Assembly: GCA_963762315.1 (NCBI GenBank)
Contig: CAVXKO010000003.1
Location: forward strand, 496,001-560,000
Reading direction: 5' to 3'
Source of the DNA: RPQJ01 sp963762315
GTDB lineage: Bacteria; Pseudomonadota; Gammaproteobacteria; Steroidobacterales; Steroidobacteraceae
DNA: 64,000 nucleotides
Shown here in pieces: positions 8,331 through 15,956 of this stretch; positions within the stretch are counted from its first letter, which is position 1; each line of letters starts with the position of its first letter. The translations under genes and the position numbers were made by a program. The notes under the pieces were generated by a model. It saw only the letters and a program-made list of their open reading frames with translations, ran no database searches and was not told the DNA's origin.

Positions 8331-9328
8331 CCCGCCCTCCCGCCGGCTTCGACGTTGCGCATCTGCACGTTGCGCACGATGGTCGCGAGCACCGCCATGC
8401 GCACGGCGACGCCGTTGCGCACCTGCTGCTGGACCGCCGAGTGCGGGCCGTCGGCGATCGCGCTGGTGATCTCGATGCCGCGGTTCATCGGGCCGGGGTG
8501 CAGCACCACCGCGTCCTTCTTCGCGTGCAGGATGCTTCTCTCGGTGATGCCCCATTCCTTCACGAACGCGTCGACGTCGGGGATCTGCGACTGGTCCATG
8601 CGCTCCTTCTGGATGCGGAGCGCCATGATCACGTCCGCCCCGCGGATGCCGTCTTCGAGCGACGCGAAGCGCTTCGCGCCCGGGAACTCGTCCGTCTCGG
8701 GCGCGAGGCTCGCCGGCGACACGAAGCGCAATTCGCCGACGCCGAGCGTCTGCAGTGCGGTGCCGCTCGAGCGCGCCACGCGTGAATGCCTGATGTCGCC
8801 GACGATCGCGACGCAGAGGTTGCCGACGTCGCCCTTGCGCTGGCGGATGGTCAGCGCGTCGAGCAGACCCTGCGTCGGGTGCGACACGTGCGCTTCGCCG
8901 GCGTTCAGCACGCTGACGTGCGGCTGGACGTAGCTTGCGACGAAGGCGGGCAGGCCGGGCTCGGAGTCGCGCATCACGAACACGTCCACCGCCATGGCCT
9001 GCAGCGTGTAGATCGTATCGAGCACCGTCTCCCCTTTCACGCGCGAGGACGAGTGCAGGTCGAGATTGACCACGTCTGCGCCGAGCCGGGTCGCGGCCAG
9101 CTCGAACGAGACGCGGGTCCGCGTGCTCGGCTCGAAGAACAGGTTGGCCACCGTGCGGCCCAGCAAGGCGCCGTCGCGGGCGGCCAGGTCGCCCGGAGTG
9201 CGGACGTAGAACTGCGCGAGGTCGAGGAGGTACGTGAGTTCGTCGCGCGTGAGCCCTTCGAGCGTGAGCAGGTGCCGCAGGCGGCCTTGCGAGTCGCGTT
9301 GCAGGGTTCGGCCGGTGTCGGTCTTCAA
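8327..9328 (-). CDS. pyrB: Aspartate carbamoyltransferase catalytic subunit
   Basis: This enzyme makes N-carbamoyl-aspartate from carbamoyl phosphate and aspartate in pyrimidine synthesis. The protein has 333 residues. The carbamoyl-phosphate site FFEPSTRTRVSFE and the family motif VLHPGPMNRGIEI are present, and the segment HPTQGLLDALTI is typical. The start is taken as the TTG at 9328, which overlaps the ruvX stop (TTGA). No ATG in frame gives a sensible N-terminus, and longer readings run into ruvX. The size and the neighbours ruvX, yqgE and gshB match the Pseudomonas-type arrangement. A pyrK-like gene follows in place of a pyrC-type gene. Confidence 0.93.
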   Translation of the reverse strand: MKTDTGRTLQRDSQGRLRHLLTLEGLTRDELTYLLDLAQFYVRTPGDLAARDGALLGRTVANLFFEPSTRTRVSFELAATRLGADVVNLDLHSSSRVKGETVLDTIYTLQAMAVDVFVMRDSEPGLPAFVASYVQPHVSVLNAGEAHVSHPTQGLLDALTIRQRKGDVGNLCVAIVGDIRHSRVARSSGTALQTLGVGELRFVSPASLAPETDEFPGAKRFASLEDGIRGADVIMALRIQKERMDQSQIPDVDAFVKEWGITERSILHAKKDAVVLHPGPMNRGIEITSAIADGPHSAVQQQVRNGVAVRMAVLATIVRNVQMRNVEAGGRAG

Positions 9329-9789
9329 GGGTTCGCTCCCGGGGGGGTCGAAGGTCGTATCTCGCGCAGCCAGCTCTCGAGGATCAGGCGCGCGGCAAGG
9401 GCGTCGATGTCCTCCGGGCGGACTCGCCGCGTCCTGGCGCCCGAGCGCCGCGCTTCCCGCAACTCGTCCGTCGCGGCGCGGGACGTCAGGCGCTCGTCGA
9501 CGAATTCCACCGGCAGCCCGAAGCGCTGCGCCAGTTCGTCGCCGAAGGCGCGGCACGTCGCGGTCAGGACCGTATCGGAACCGTCCATATTATAGGGGAG
9601 GCCCACCAGCAGGCGGGACGGCGCCCATTCGTGCAAACACTGCTTGACGGCCTGCCAGTCGGGGCCCGCGTCGCTGGAGGCCAGGATGCCGGCCGGGCTG
9701 GCCGTGCCGGTCAGGGTCTGCCCCACGGCCACGCCGATCCGGCGGGTGCCGTAGTCGAACGCCAGCACGACTTCGCCGCGGCCCGGCAT
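9325..9789 (-). CDS. ruvX: RuvX/YqgF Holliday junction resolvase-like nuclease
   Basis: The product is a 154-residue RNase H-fold protein of the YqgF/RuvX family, which acts in pre-16S rRNA maturation and possibly on Holliday junctions. The first acidic motif AFDYGTRRIGVAVG is near the N-terminus. The segment LLVGLPYNMDGSDT and the acidic EFVDERLTS follow, and a late Asp lies in PEDIDALAARLILESWL. The start ATG at 9789 is 14 bp after the yqgE stop. Its stop overlaps the pyrB TTG start. Length and motifs fit the family well. Confidence 0.92.
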   Translation of the reverse strand: MPGRGEVVLAFDYGTRRIGVAVGQTLTGTASPAGILASSDAGPDWQAVKQCLHEWAPSRLLVGLPYNMDGSDTVLTATCRAFGDELAQRFGLPVEFVDERLTSRAATDELREARRSGARTRRVRPEDIDALAARLILESWLREIRPSTPPGANP

Positions 9790-9803
9790 GCCGGCGGCGG
9801 GGC

Positions 9804-10364
9804 TCAGGCGTGTCCCGCGTCGCTGCTCAGGTGCAGCAGGTCGACGCCGAGCAGCCGGCACGCGGCCTGCCAGCGCTCGTCGAGCGGGGTGTCGAAAAGC
9901 AGGCGCGCGTCCGCCGGGACGGTGAGCCAGGCGTTCTGCGCCATCTCGTCCTCGAGTTGACCGGCGCCCCAGCCCGCATAGCCGAGCGCGATCACCGCAT
10001 TCTCGGGGCCTGCGCCGCGGGCCAGCGCGTCGAGGATGTCGCGCGAGGTCGTCAGGTGCACGCGCTCCGAGAAGGGCAGCGAGGACTCCCAGTGGCCCTG
10101 GGGCGTGTGCAGGACGAAACCCCGGTCGGTCTGCACCGGACCGCCCCTCAGCACCGGCTGGCGCGCCACCCGCGACTGCTCGCTGTCGAGGCCGAGCTGG
10201 TCGAAGACCTCGGCGAGATTCATCGGCAGCGCCTTGTTGATCACGATGCCTAGCGCGCCTTGGTCGTTGTGCTCGCACACCAGGGTCACCGACTGGGCGA
10301 AATTGGGGTCGTCCATTGCCGGCATGGCGATCAGGAACTGGTTGGTGAGGTACGCGGAGCCCAT
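9804..10364 (-). CDS. yqgE: YqgE/AlgH family protein
   Basis: This is a 186-residue cytoplasmic protein of the UPF0301 (YqgE/AlgH) family. Typical segments are LTNQFLIAMPAMDDPNF at the N-terminus, TLVCEHNDQGALGIVINK, VLRGGPVQTDRGFVLH and ALGYAGWGAGQLEDE. The start at 10364 begins MGSAYLTN; longer frames lack family similarity. The biochemical role of this family is not settled. It lies in the usual order tonB-yqgE-ruvX, with only 17 bp to the tonB-like gene and 14 bp to ruvX. Confidence 0.93.
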   Translation of the reverse strand: MGSAYLTNQFLIAMPAMDDPNFAQSVTLVCEHNDQGALGIVINKALPMNLAEVFDQLGLDSEQSRVARQPVLRGGPVQTDRGFVLHTPQGHWESSLPFSERVHLTTSRDILDALARGAGPENAVIALGYAGWGAGQLEDEMAQNAWLTVPADARLLFDTPLDERWQAACRLLGVDLLHLSSDAGHA

Positions 10365-10381
10365 GGCGGGAGTATCGACTC

Positions 10382-11272
10382 CTAGCGGCCGTCGGAGTAG
10401 ACGGTGCTGTCGCCGAGCTGCCCGTTCATGAACTGCCACTCGTAGGCGAATCGCAACAGCGGGTAGCGCTCCCGCATGGCGGTGGGGAACGGATCGAAAG
10501 GCGCGGCGAGCTTCACGATGTTGGCGGCCGCCTGGTCGAGTTCGGGATGGCCGCTCGAGCGCCGCACGATCACCGACTCGAGCTTGCCGTTGGCGAGGAT
10601 CGCGACTTCGACGACCGGGTTGCCGGACATCGAGCGCCGGCGTGCCTCATTCGGGAAATTGATCGTGCCGACGCGCTCGATGCGCCGCTTCCAGCCGTCG
10701 AGGTAGGTCGCGATGACCGATTCGCGGGTATCCGCGAGGAGGCGATCGTCCGGGGACGATTTGCCTCGCAGCTGCAGATCGCGCGCCGAGGCCACCGCAT
10801 TGACGCCGATCTGGTCGAGGGGGCGCGACTCCTGGGGCACGGCGTAGAACTGCGCTGGCCGGTCCGCGTCTGCCCCCGTGTTGGCGCGCTCCTTCTTGTA
10901 GGAGCGGCTCGAGAGCACGGGGGTGCCGCCGACCGTCTCCTCGGCGTCCTGCGCCGTGGGGCTGTCGCCGTCGGGCGAACCCTCGTTCCTGAGCACGCTC
11001 GACGTGGCTTCGGGCAGCGAGGTGCGTTCCCTGCGAAGCGTGGTGCCGAATCCGCGCTGGTTGCGCTGCGCGAGGTACCCCGCATCGGGATTGGGCCCGT
11101 CATTCGGACCGTCGGGCACCAGCAGCACCTCGAGGGTCGGCAGCGCGCGATCGTCCCCCGAGGGTGCCGAGAAGCGGATGCCGAGGATGATGATGCCGTG
11201 GAGCAGGGCGGCGGCGAACACGGCGGTCGCCAGCCGGTCCTCCGGGCGGTCCTGCGAGAAGCTGAATGTCAT
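10382..11272 (-). CDS. tonB: TonB-family energy transducer
   Basis: This encodes a 296-residue inner-membrane protein. An N-terminal membrane anchor lies at about residues 13-33 (ATAVFAAALLHGIIILGI). A long polar periplasmic linker follows, then a TonB-type C-terminal domain (NPVVEVAILANGKLESVIV, RRSSGHPELDQAAANIV). Pseudomonas carries a TonB3-type gene in the same place between gshB and yqgE, where it has been linked to pili and twitching. That fits the pil genes nearby. Whether it energises the BtuB receptor at 27-29 kb cannot be told from sequence. Confidence 0.85.
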   Translation of the reverse strand: MTFSFSQDRPEDRLATAVFAAALLHGIIILGIRFSAPSGDDRALPTLEVLLVPDGPNDGPNPDAGYLAQRNQRGFGTTLRRERTSLPEATSSVLRNEGSPDGDSPTAQDAEETVGGTPVLSSRSYKKERANTGADADRPAQFYAVPQESRPLDQIGVNAVASARDLQLRGKSSPDDRLLADTRESVIATYLDGWKRRIERVGTINFPNEARRRSMSGNPVVEVAILANGKLESVIVRRSSGHPELDQAAANIVKLAAPFDPFPTAMRERYPLLRFAYEWQFMNGQLGDSTVYSDGR

Positions 11273-11283
11273 CCCGGACGAGG

Positions 11284-12240
11284 CTACAGCCGCCGGGCGA
11301 TGGCGTCCATCAGGCTGCCGGCAATGTCGAGGCCGAACTGGCGGTCGAGCTCGCGCACGCCGGTCGGGCTCGTGACGTTGATCTCGGTGACGAAGCCGCC
11401 GATGACGTCGAGCCCGACGAACAGCATCCCCCGTTCGCGCAGGGCGGGGCCGATCCGGCTCGCCAGCCAGCGGTCGCGATCGTCGAGCGGACGGCCTACG
11501 CCTTTCGCGCCGGCGGCGAGGTTGCCGCGGTTGTCGGACGACGAAGGGATGCGGGCGAGCGCATACGGCGCGGGCTCGCCGTCCACCACGATCACGCGCG
11601 AATCGCCGGTGGTGACGATCTCGGGCAGGTAGCGCTGCACGATCGCGTAGTGCTGGCCGTAGTCCGTGAGCGTCTCGAAGACGACGTTCGCGTTCTTGTC
11701 GCCGAGGTCGATGACGAAGATCGAGCGGCCGCCCATGCCGTGCAGCGGCTTGCACACGATGCGGCCGTGCTCGCGCAGGAACGCGTGCATGTCGCCCATG
11801 TCGCGCGTGATGAGCGTGGGGGCGCAGCACTCGGGGAACCAGGCGGTGAACACCTTCTCGTTCATGTCGCGCAGGCCCTGCGGCCGGTTCACGACCCGCG
11901 CGCCCTGGATCTCCGCGCGCTCCAGGATGTACGTGCTGTAGATGTATTCCGTGTCGAACGGCGGATCCTTGCGCATCAGGATCGCCGCGAAATCGCCGAG
12001 GCGCTCGATGCGCGGTTCGCCGCGCGTGAACCAGTCGCCGTGGTCGTCGCGGACCGTGACCGGGTGGACACGTCCCATCGCGACGCCGTCGCGCAGCCAC
12101 AGGTGGCGCAGCTCGAGGTAGGAGACTTCCCAGCCGCGGCGCTGCGCGGCCAGCATCATCGCGAGCGTCGTGTCCTTCGCCGGCTTGATGTCCTCGATCG
12201 GGTCCATCACGACGGCAACGCGCAAGCTGTTCTCGGCCAT
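11284..12240 (-). CDS. gshB: Glutathione synthetase
   Basis: This ATP-grasp enzyme joins gamma-glutamylcysteine and glycine to form glutathione. The protein has 318 residues, close to the usual length. It starts MAENSLRVAVVMDPIEDIKP, with the family segment LMRKDPPFDTEYIYSTY. The ATP-binding loop KPLHGMGGRSIF and the metal-binding EINVTSPTG are present. The start ATG at 12240 is the family start. It is the first gene of the minus-strand operon running to pyrK, and it diverges from pilG across about 170 bp that must hold both promoters. Confidence 0.95.
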   Translation of the reverse strand: MAENSLRVAVVMDPIEDIKPAKDTTLAMMLAAQRRGWEVSYLELRHLWLRDGVAMGRVHPVTVRDDHGDWFTRGEPRIERLGDFAAILMRKDPPFDTEYIYSTYILERAEIQGARVVNRPQGLRDMNEKVFTAWFPECCAPTLITRDMGDMHAFLREHGRIVCKPLHGMGGRSIFVIDLGDKNANVVFETLTDYGQHYAIVQRYLPEIVTTGDSRVIVVDGEPAPYALARIPSSSDNRGNLAAGAKGVGRPLDDRDRWLASRIGPALRERGMLFVGLDVIGGFVTEINVTSPTGVRELDRQFGLDIAGSLMDAIARRL

Positions 12241-12413
12241 GTTCACTCCGGCAACGCGCGGCCCAGGGCTCGGCCGCATGTGATGGACGTCATGGTATCG
12301 AAAGCGGCCAATGGCAGGGGGCTGGCCAATATGTTAAAACCCTCACGCGAGCGGTAGCCTCGCGCTTTAGCTTCCCGGTGACGAAGCAAATTCCCATCCG
12401 AGGGTTCGAGGGC

Positions 12414-12824
12414 ATGGAAAACACGGCAGCCAGCAACAGCAGCCGGCCACGGCTGGCCGGGCTGAAAGTGCTGGTCATCGACGACAGCAAGACCATTCGC
12501 CGCACGGCCGAGACGTTGCTGGCCCGGGAGGGTTGCGAGGTCTTTACGGCCGTCGACGGCTTCGATGCGCTGTCCAAGATCGCGGATCACCAGCCGGACA
12601 TCGTCTTCGTCGACATCATGATGCCGCGGCTCGACGGCTACCAGACCTGTTCGCTCATCAAGCACAACAAGGTCTTTCGCAGCATTCCCGTCATCATGCT
12701 GTCGAGCAAGGACGGATTGTTCGACCGGGCGCGCGGGCGCATCGTGGGCTCCGAGCACTACCTCACCAAGCCCTTCACCCGCGAAGAGCTGCTGAGTGCG
12801 ATCGAGACCCACGTGCATCGCTGA
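12414..12824 (+). CDS. pilG: Type IV pilus response regulator PilG
   Basis: This is a single-domain CheY-like receiver of 136 residues in the Pil-Chp pathway. The acidic pocket is VLVIDDSK near residue 20, the phospho-acceptor Asp lies in FVDIMMPRLDGY near 67, and the conserved Lys in LTKPFTREE is near 117. The ATG at 12414 gives the family length; an upstream GTG at 12378 would add 12 residues. In Pseudomonas PilG receives phosphate from ChpA and promotes pilus extension. pilH follows 25 bp downstream. Confidence 0.93.
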   Translation: MENTAASNSSRPRLAGLKVLVIDDSKTIRRTAETLLAREGCEVFTAVDGFDALSKIADHQPDIVFVDIMMPRLDGYQTCSLIKHNKVFRSIPVIMLSSKDGLFDRARGRIVGSEHYLTKPFTREELLSAIETHVHR

Positions 12825-12849
12825 TGCCGACCCCCTCGGAGGACCGACA

Positions 12850-13215
12850 GTGGCACTCGTATTGATCGTGGACGACTCCCCGACCGACGTTCACGTCATG
12901 CAGCAGGCGCTCGAGCAGCACGGGTTCACGACCGCGGCGGCCGCCGACGGCGGCGAGGGCCTGCGTCTCGCCCGGGAGCTGCGCCCCGACCTGATCCTGA
13001 TGGACATCGTCATGCCGGGCGTCAACGGCTTCCAGGCGACCCGCCAGCTCGCCAACGACCCGGATACCCGGTCGATTCCGGTCATCATGGTCACGTCCAA
13101 GGCCCAGGAGTCGGACCGCATCTGGGGCCTCCGCCAGGGAGCGGTTGACTACATCGTGAAGCCGGTCGCGACGGAGCAGCTGGTGCGCATGGCGCAGGCT
13201 GCCATCGCCGGTTGA
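12850..13215 (+). CDS. pilH: Type IV pilus response regulator PilH
   Basis: This encodes a 121-residue CheY-like receiver. The acidic pair sits in LIVDDSPTDV, the phospho-acceptor Asp in LILMDIVMPGVNGF near residue 51, and the Lys in YIVKPVATEQL. The start is the GTG at 12850, supported by a GGAGGA ribosome site 7 bp upstream; it gives exactly the usual PilH length. In the Pil-Chp system PilH opposes or balances PilG output. pilI begins 15 bp after its stop. Confidence 0.92.
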   Translation: MALVLIVDDSPTDVHVMQQALEQHGFTTAAAADGGEGLRLARELRPDLILMDIVMPGVNGFQATRQLANDPDTRSIPVIMVTSKAQESDRIWGLRQGAVDYIVKPVATEQLVRMAQAAIAG

Positions 13216-13230
13216 CCATCGCCAGTTGAC

Positions 13231-13797
13231 ATGACAGGCGACCCGACCCTGCGCTCGTTGCGCGACCGGCCGTTCGAGCTCCTGAAGGAACTCGACAGGC
13301 GCGCGCGCGCGGCTGCCCAGGGGCAGCCGGAGGCCGCAGCGTCGGGCGCGGAGTGGGTCGGCATCGCCTTCCGCCTCGGCGGCGAAGCGTTCCTGCTGGC
13401 GCGCGAGGAGACGCGCGAAGTGATGGGGTATCCGTCTTCGGTCACACGCGTGCCGGGCGCCCGCGCATGGATCCGCGGCCTCGCCAACGTGCGCGGCCAG
13501 CTGCTGCCCATCATCGACCTGCGCGCGTTCCTCGGCTCGGGCAACACCAGTGCCGGTCGCACGACGCGGGTGCTGGTCGCGGCCCACCGCGAGATTCCCG
13601 CCGGGCTCGTCGTCGACGAGGTGATGGGGTTCCGGCGTTTCTACGAAAGCGAATTTTCGGCCGACCTGCCGCCCACGCTGCTGCGCTGCGAGCGCTATCT
13701 CGCCGGCGCGTTCAAGCGGGGCGCGGAGGTCTGGCCCGTGTTCAGCGTCCGCGCGCTGCTCGAAAGCCCGCAATTCCTGCAGGCGGCCGCCTCTTGA
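13231..13797 (+). CDS. pilI: CheW-like adaptor PilI
   Basis: This 188-residue CheW-domain protein couples the receptor PilJ to the kinase ChpA. The CheW fold covers about residues 45-185, with WVGIAFRLGGEAFLL, the loop PGARAWIRGLANVRGQLLPI and the end VWPVFSVRALLESPQFL. A basic N-terminal helix precedes it. The ATG at 13231 fits the family start. It lies in the order pilG-pilH-pilI-pilJ. Confidence 0.9.
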   Translation: MTGDPTLRSLRDRPFELLKELDRRARAAAQGQPEAAASGAEWVGIAFRLGGEAFLLAREETREVMGYPSSVTRVPGARAWIRGLANVRGQLLPIIDLRAFLGSGNTSAGRTTRVLVAAHREIPAGLVVDEVMGFRRFYESEFSADLPPTLLRCERYLAGAFKRGAEVWPVFSVRALLESPQFLQAAAS

Positions 13798-13837
13798 GCC
13801 GCACGCGGGAATCTGCTCCGATGTATCGGGTGATGAC

Positions 13838-15934
13838 ATGATCAACAGAATCGACGCAGCCAGGCTGCAACCCATGCTGCTCGGCGTGGCGCTCGCCTCG
13901 GCCCTGCTCGCGGCGCTGGCGCTGATGCTGTCCGGGCGCGCCGTGACGCAGCAGGCGCAATTGCGCGAGCACGTGGCGGCGCTGTCGTCGCTGTCGCAGA
14001 ACATCCCGCTGCAGGCGGGCGCCGCGGTGCGCGGCTCGGCCCCGGCCTTCGATGCACTCGCCGATTCGCGAGCGAAGCTCGAGCGTGTGCTGAACGAGAT
14101 CGATGCGGGCAAGTCCTCGGTCGGCGTCCTGTCGTCGCCGAGCGCGAGACTGCTGGGCAACGAAGCGGGCTGGCCGGCGCTGCTCGAACAGTCGCAGGCC
14201 GTCCTCGACGGGCGCGACGCGGCGCTCAAGGCACAGAAGGCCGCGGCCTCCGTGCGCGATCTCACGCCGCAGGTGCTGGCCGCCGCGACGTCCGTGCTGA
14301 AGGCGATGGGCCCGGCACGCAACGAAACGGTCAACGGCGCCTTCGAGCGCTTCGAGATCAAGGCGCAGGCGGTCGAACAGGACCTGTCCGCGCTCGCCGA
14401 CGGCACGGCTCCGGTCGAGGCCGCGTCGCGGCGCCTCACCGACAGCCTCGTGTACATGGAACAGGTGAGCACCGCGCTCACGGGAGCGCGCAGCGGAGCA
14501 GGCCTCGAAGCACCCGCGGCGGGCCCGGCCGCCGATGCCGCGAAGGTCCTCGCCACCGTGTACCGCAGCGAGTCGGACCAGGTGCAGTCCGTGATCGCGC
14601 TCGGCGACCAGCTCGAGCAGATGCAGGCGGCCCGCAACGCGCTTGCCGAGAGCGGCGCGGCCCTGTACGCGAGCCTGGCCAAGGCCGACAAGGGCGCAGG
14701 CGCGGGCCTTTCCGGCTGGCTCACGAGCCCCTGGTTGCCGCTGTTCTTCATCCTGGTGACCCTGCTCGCCGTCGCGGGCGCTATCTGGCTGCAGCGCGAA
14801 CTGGCCTCGCTGCGCCGCGCCGCGGATCACCAGGCCCGCCAGAACGAGCGCAACCAGCAGGCGATCCTGCGGCTGCTCGACGAGCTGTCGAGCCTCGCCG
14901 ACGGCGACCTCACCGTGCAGGCCACCGTCACGGAGGACATCACCGGCGCCATCGCCGACTCGATCAACTATGCGATCGAGGCGCTGCGCGAGCTGGTCGT
15001 CACGATCAACGATTCGGCCATCAAGCTCGATGCCGCCACGCGCTCGACGCAGGCGATCTCGACGCACCTGGCGAAGGCGTCCTCGGCGCAGTCGAAGCAG
15101 ATCGGCTCGGCTTCCGAGTCCATCACGGCCATGGCGTCCTCGACCGAGGAAGTGTCCGGCAACGCGGAGCGCGCGGCCGACGTCGCGCGACACTCGGTGG
15201 ACATCGCTCACAAGGGCGGCGATGCCGTGCGCCGCACGATCGACGGCATGAACGCGATCCGGGAGAACATCCAGGAAACCTCGAAGCGCATCAAGCGCCT
15301 CGGCGAGAGCTCGCAGGAGATCGGCAACATCGTCGAGCTCATCAACGACATCGCGGAGCAGACCAACATCCTCGCGCTCAATGCGTCGATCCAGGCGTCG
15401 ATGGCGGGAGAAGCGGGCCGCGGCTTCGCCGTGGTCGCCGACGAAGTGCAGCGGCTCGCCGAGCGCGCGGCCAATGCCACCAAGCAGATCGAAGTGCTGG
15501 TGCGCACGATCCAGGCCGACACCAACGAGGCAGTGGTCTCGATGGAGCGCACTACCACGGACGTGGTCGGCGGCGCGCTGCTCGCCGAGAACGCCGGCGC
15601 CTCGCTCGAGGAGATCGAGCAGGTGTCGAACCAGATTGCGGGCCTCGTGCAGAACATCTCGGCGAGTTCCCGCCAGCAGGCCGGCGTCTCGCAGAGCATC
15701 TCGCGCAACATGCAGGTGCTGCGCGAAATCAGCTCCCAGACGGCGGAAAGCACTTCCGCCACGTCGAGTTCCATCGGCAAGCTGGCCGAGCTCGCGGCCC
15801 AGCTGCGCAAGTCGGTCACCGGCTTCCGCCTGCCGCCCTCCGGCAAATCGAGCGTCACCGGCGAGTACCCGGTGCTGCGCGCCGACGGCGACGAGTCCGG
15901 CGAACGGCCCCGTCGCGTGAGCGGGATCGGTTGA
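13838..15934 (+). CDS. pilJ: Methyl-accepting chemotaxis protein PilJ
   Basis: This 698-residue inner-membrane receptor has one membrane segment near residues 9-32 and a second near 298-320 (LFFILVTLLAVAGAIWL), enclosing a helical periplasmic sensor with PilJ-type repeats. A HAMP-like linker follows, then a long signalling coiled coil. The hairpin tip reads NILALNASIQASMAGEAGRG near residue 509; typical chemotaxis receptors have NAAIEAARAGE there, and the Ser/Met variant is usual in PilJ. It senses pilus-related signals and drives ChpA through PilI. No methyltransferase pilK or methylesterase chpB was found in this cluster. Confidence 0.93.
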   Translation: MINRIDAARLQPMLLGVALASALLAALALMLSGRAVTQQAQLREHVAALSSLSQNIPLQAGAAVRGSAPAFDALADSRAKLERVLNEIDAGKSSVGVLSSPSARLLGNEAGWPALLEQSQAVLDGRDAALKAQKAAASVRDLTPQVLAAATSVLKAMGPARNETVNGAFERFEIKAQAVEQDLSALADGTAPVEAASRRLTDSLVYMEQVSTALTGARSGAGLEAPAAGPAADAAKVLATVYRSESDQVQSVIALGDQLEQMQAARNALAESGAALYASLAKADKGAGAGLSGWLTSPWLPLFFILVTLLAVAGAIWLQRELASLRRAADHQARQNERNQQAILRLLDELSSLADGDLTVQATVTEDITGAIADSINYAIEALRELVVTINDSAIKLDAATRSTQAISTHLAKASSAQSKQIGSASESITAMASSTEEVSGNAERAADVARHSVDIAHKGGDAVRRTIDGMNAIRENIQETSKRIKRLGESSQEIGNIVELINDIAEQTNILALNASIQASMAGEAGRGFAVVADEVQRLAERAANATKQIEVLVRTIQADTNEAVVSMERTTTDVVGGALLAENAGASLEEIEQVSNQIAGLVQNISASSRQQAGVSQSISRNMQVLREISSQTAESTSATSSSIGKLAELAAQLRKSVTGFRLPPSGKSSVTGEYPVLRADGDESGERPRRVSGIG

Positions 15935-15956
15935 GCTGCGGAACCCGAAGACTGTC

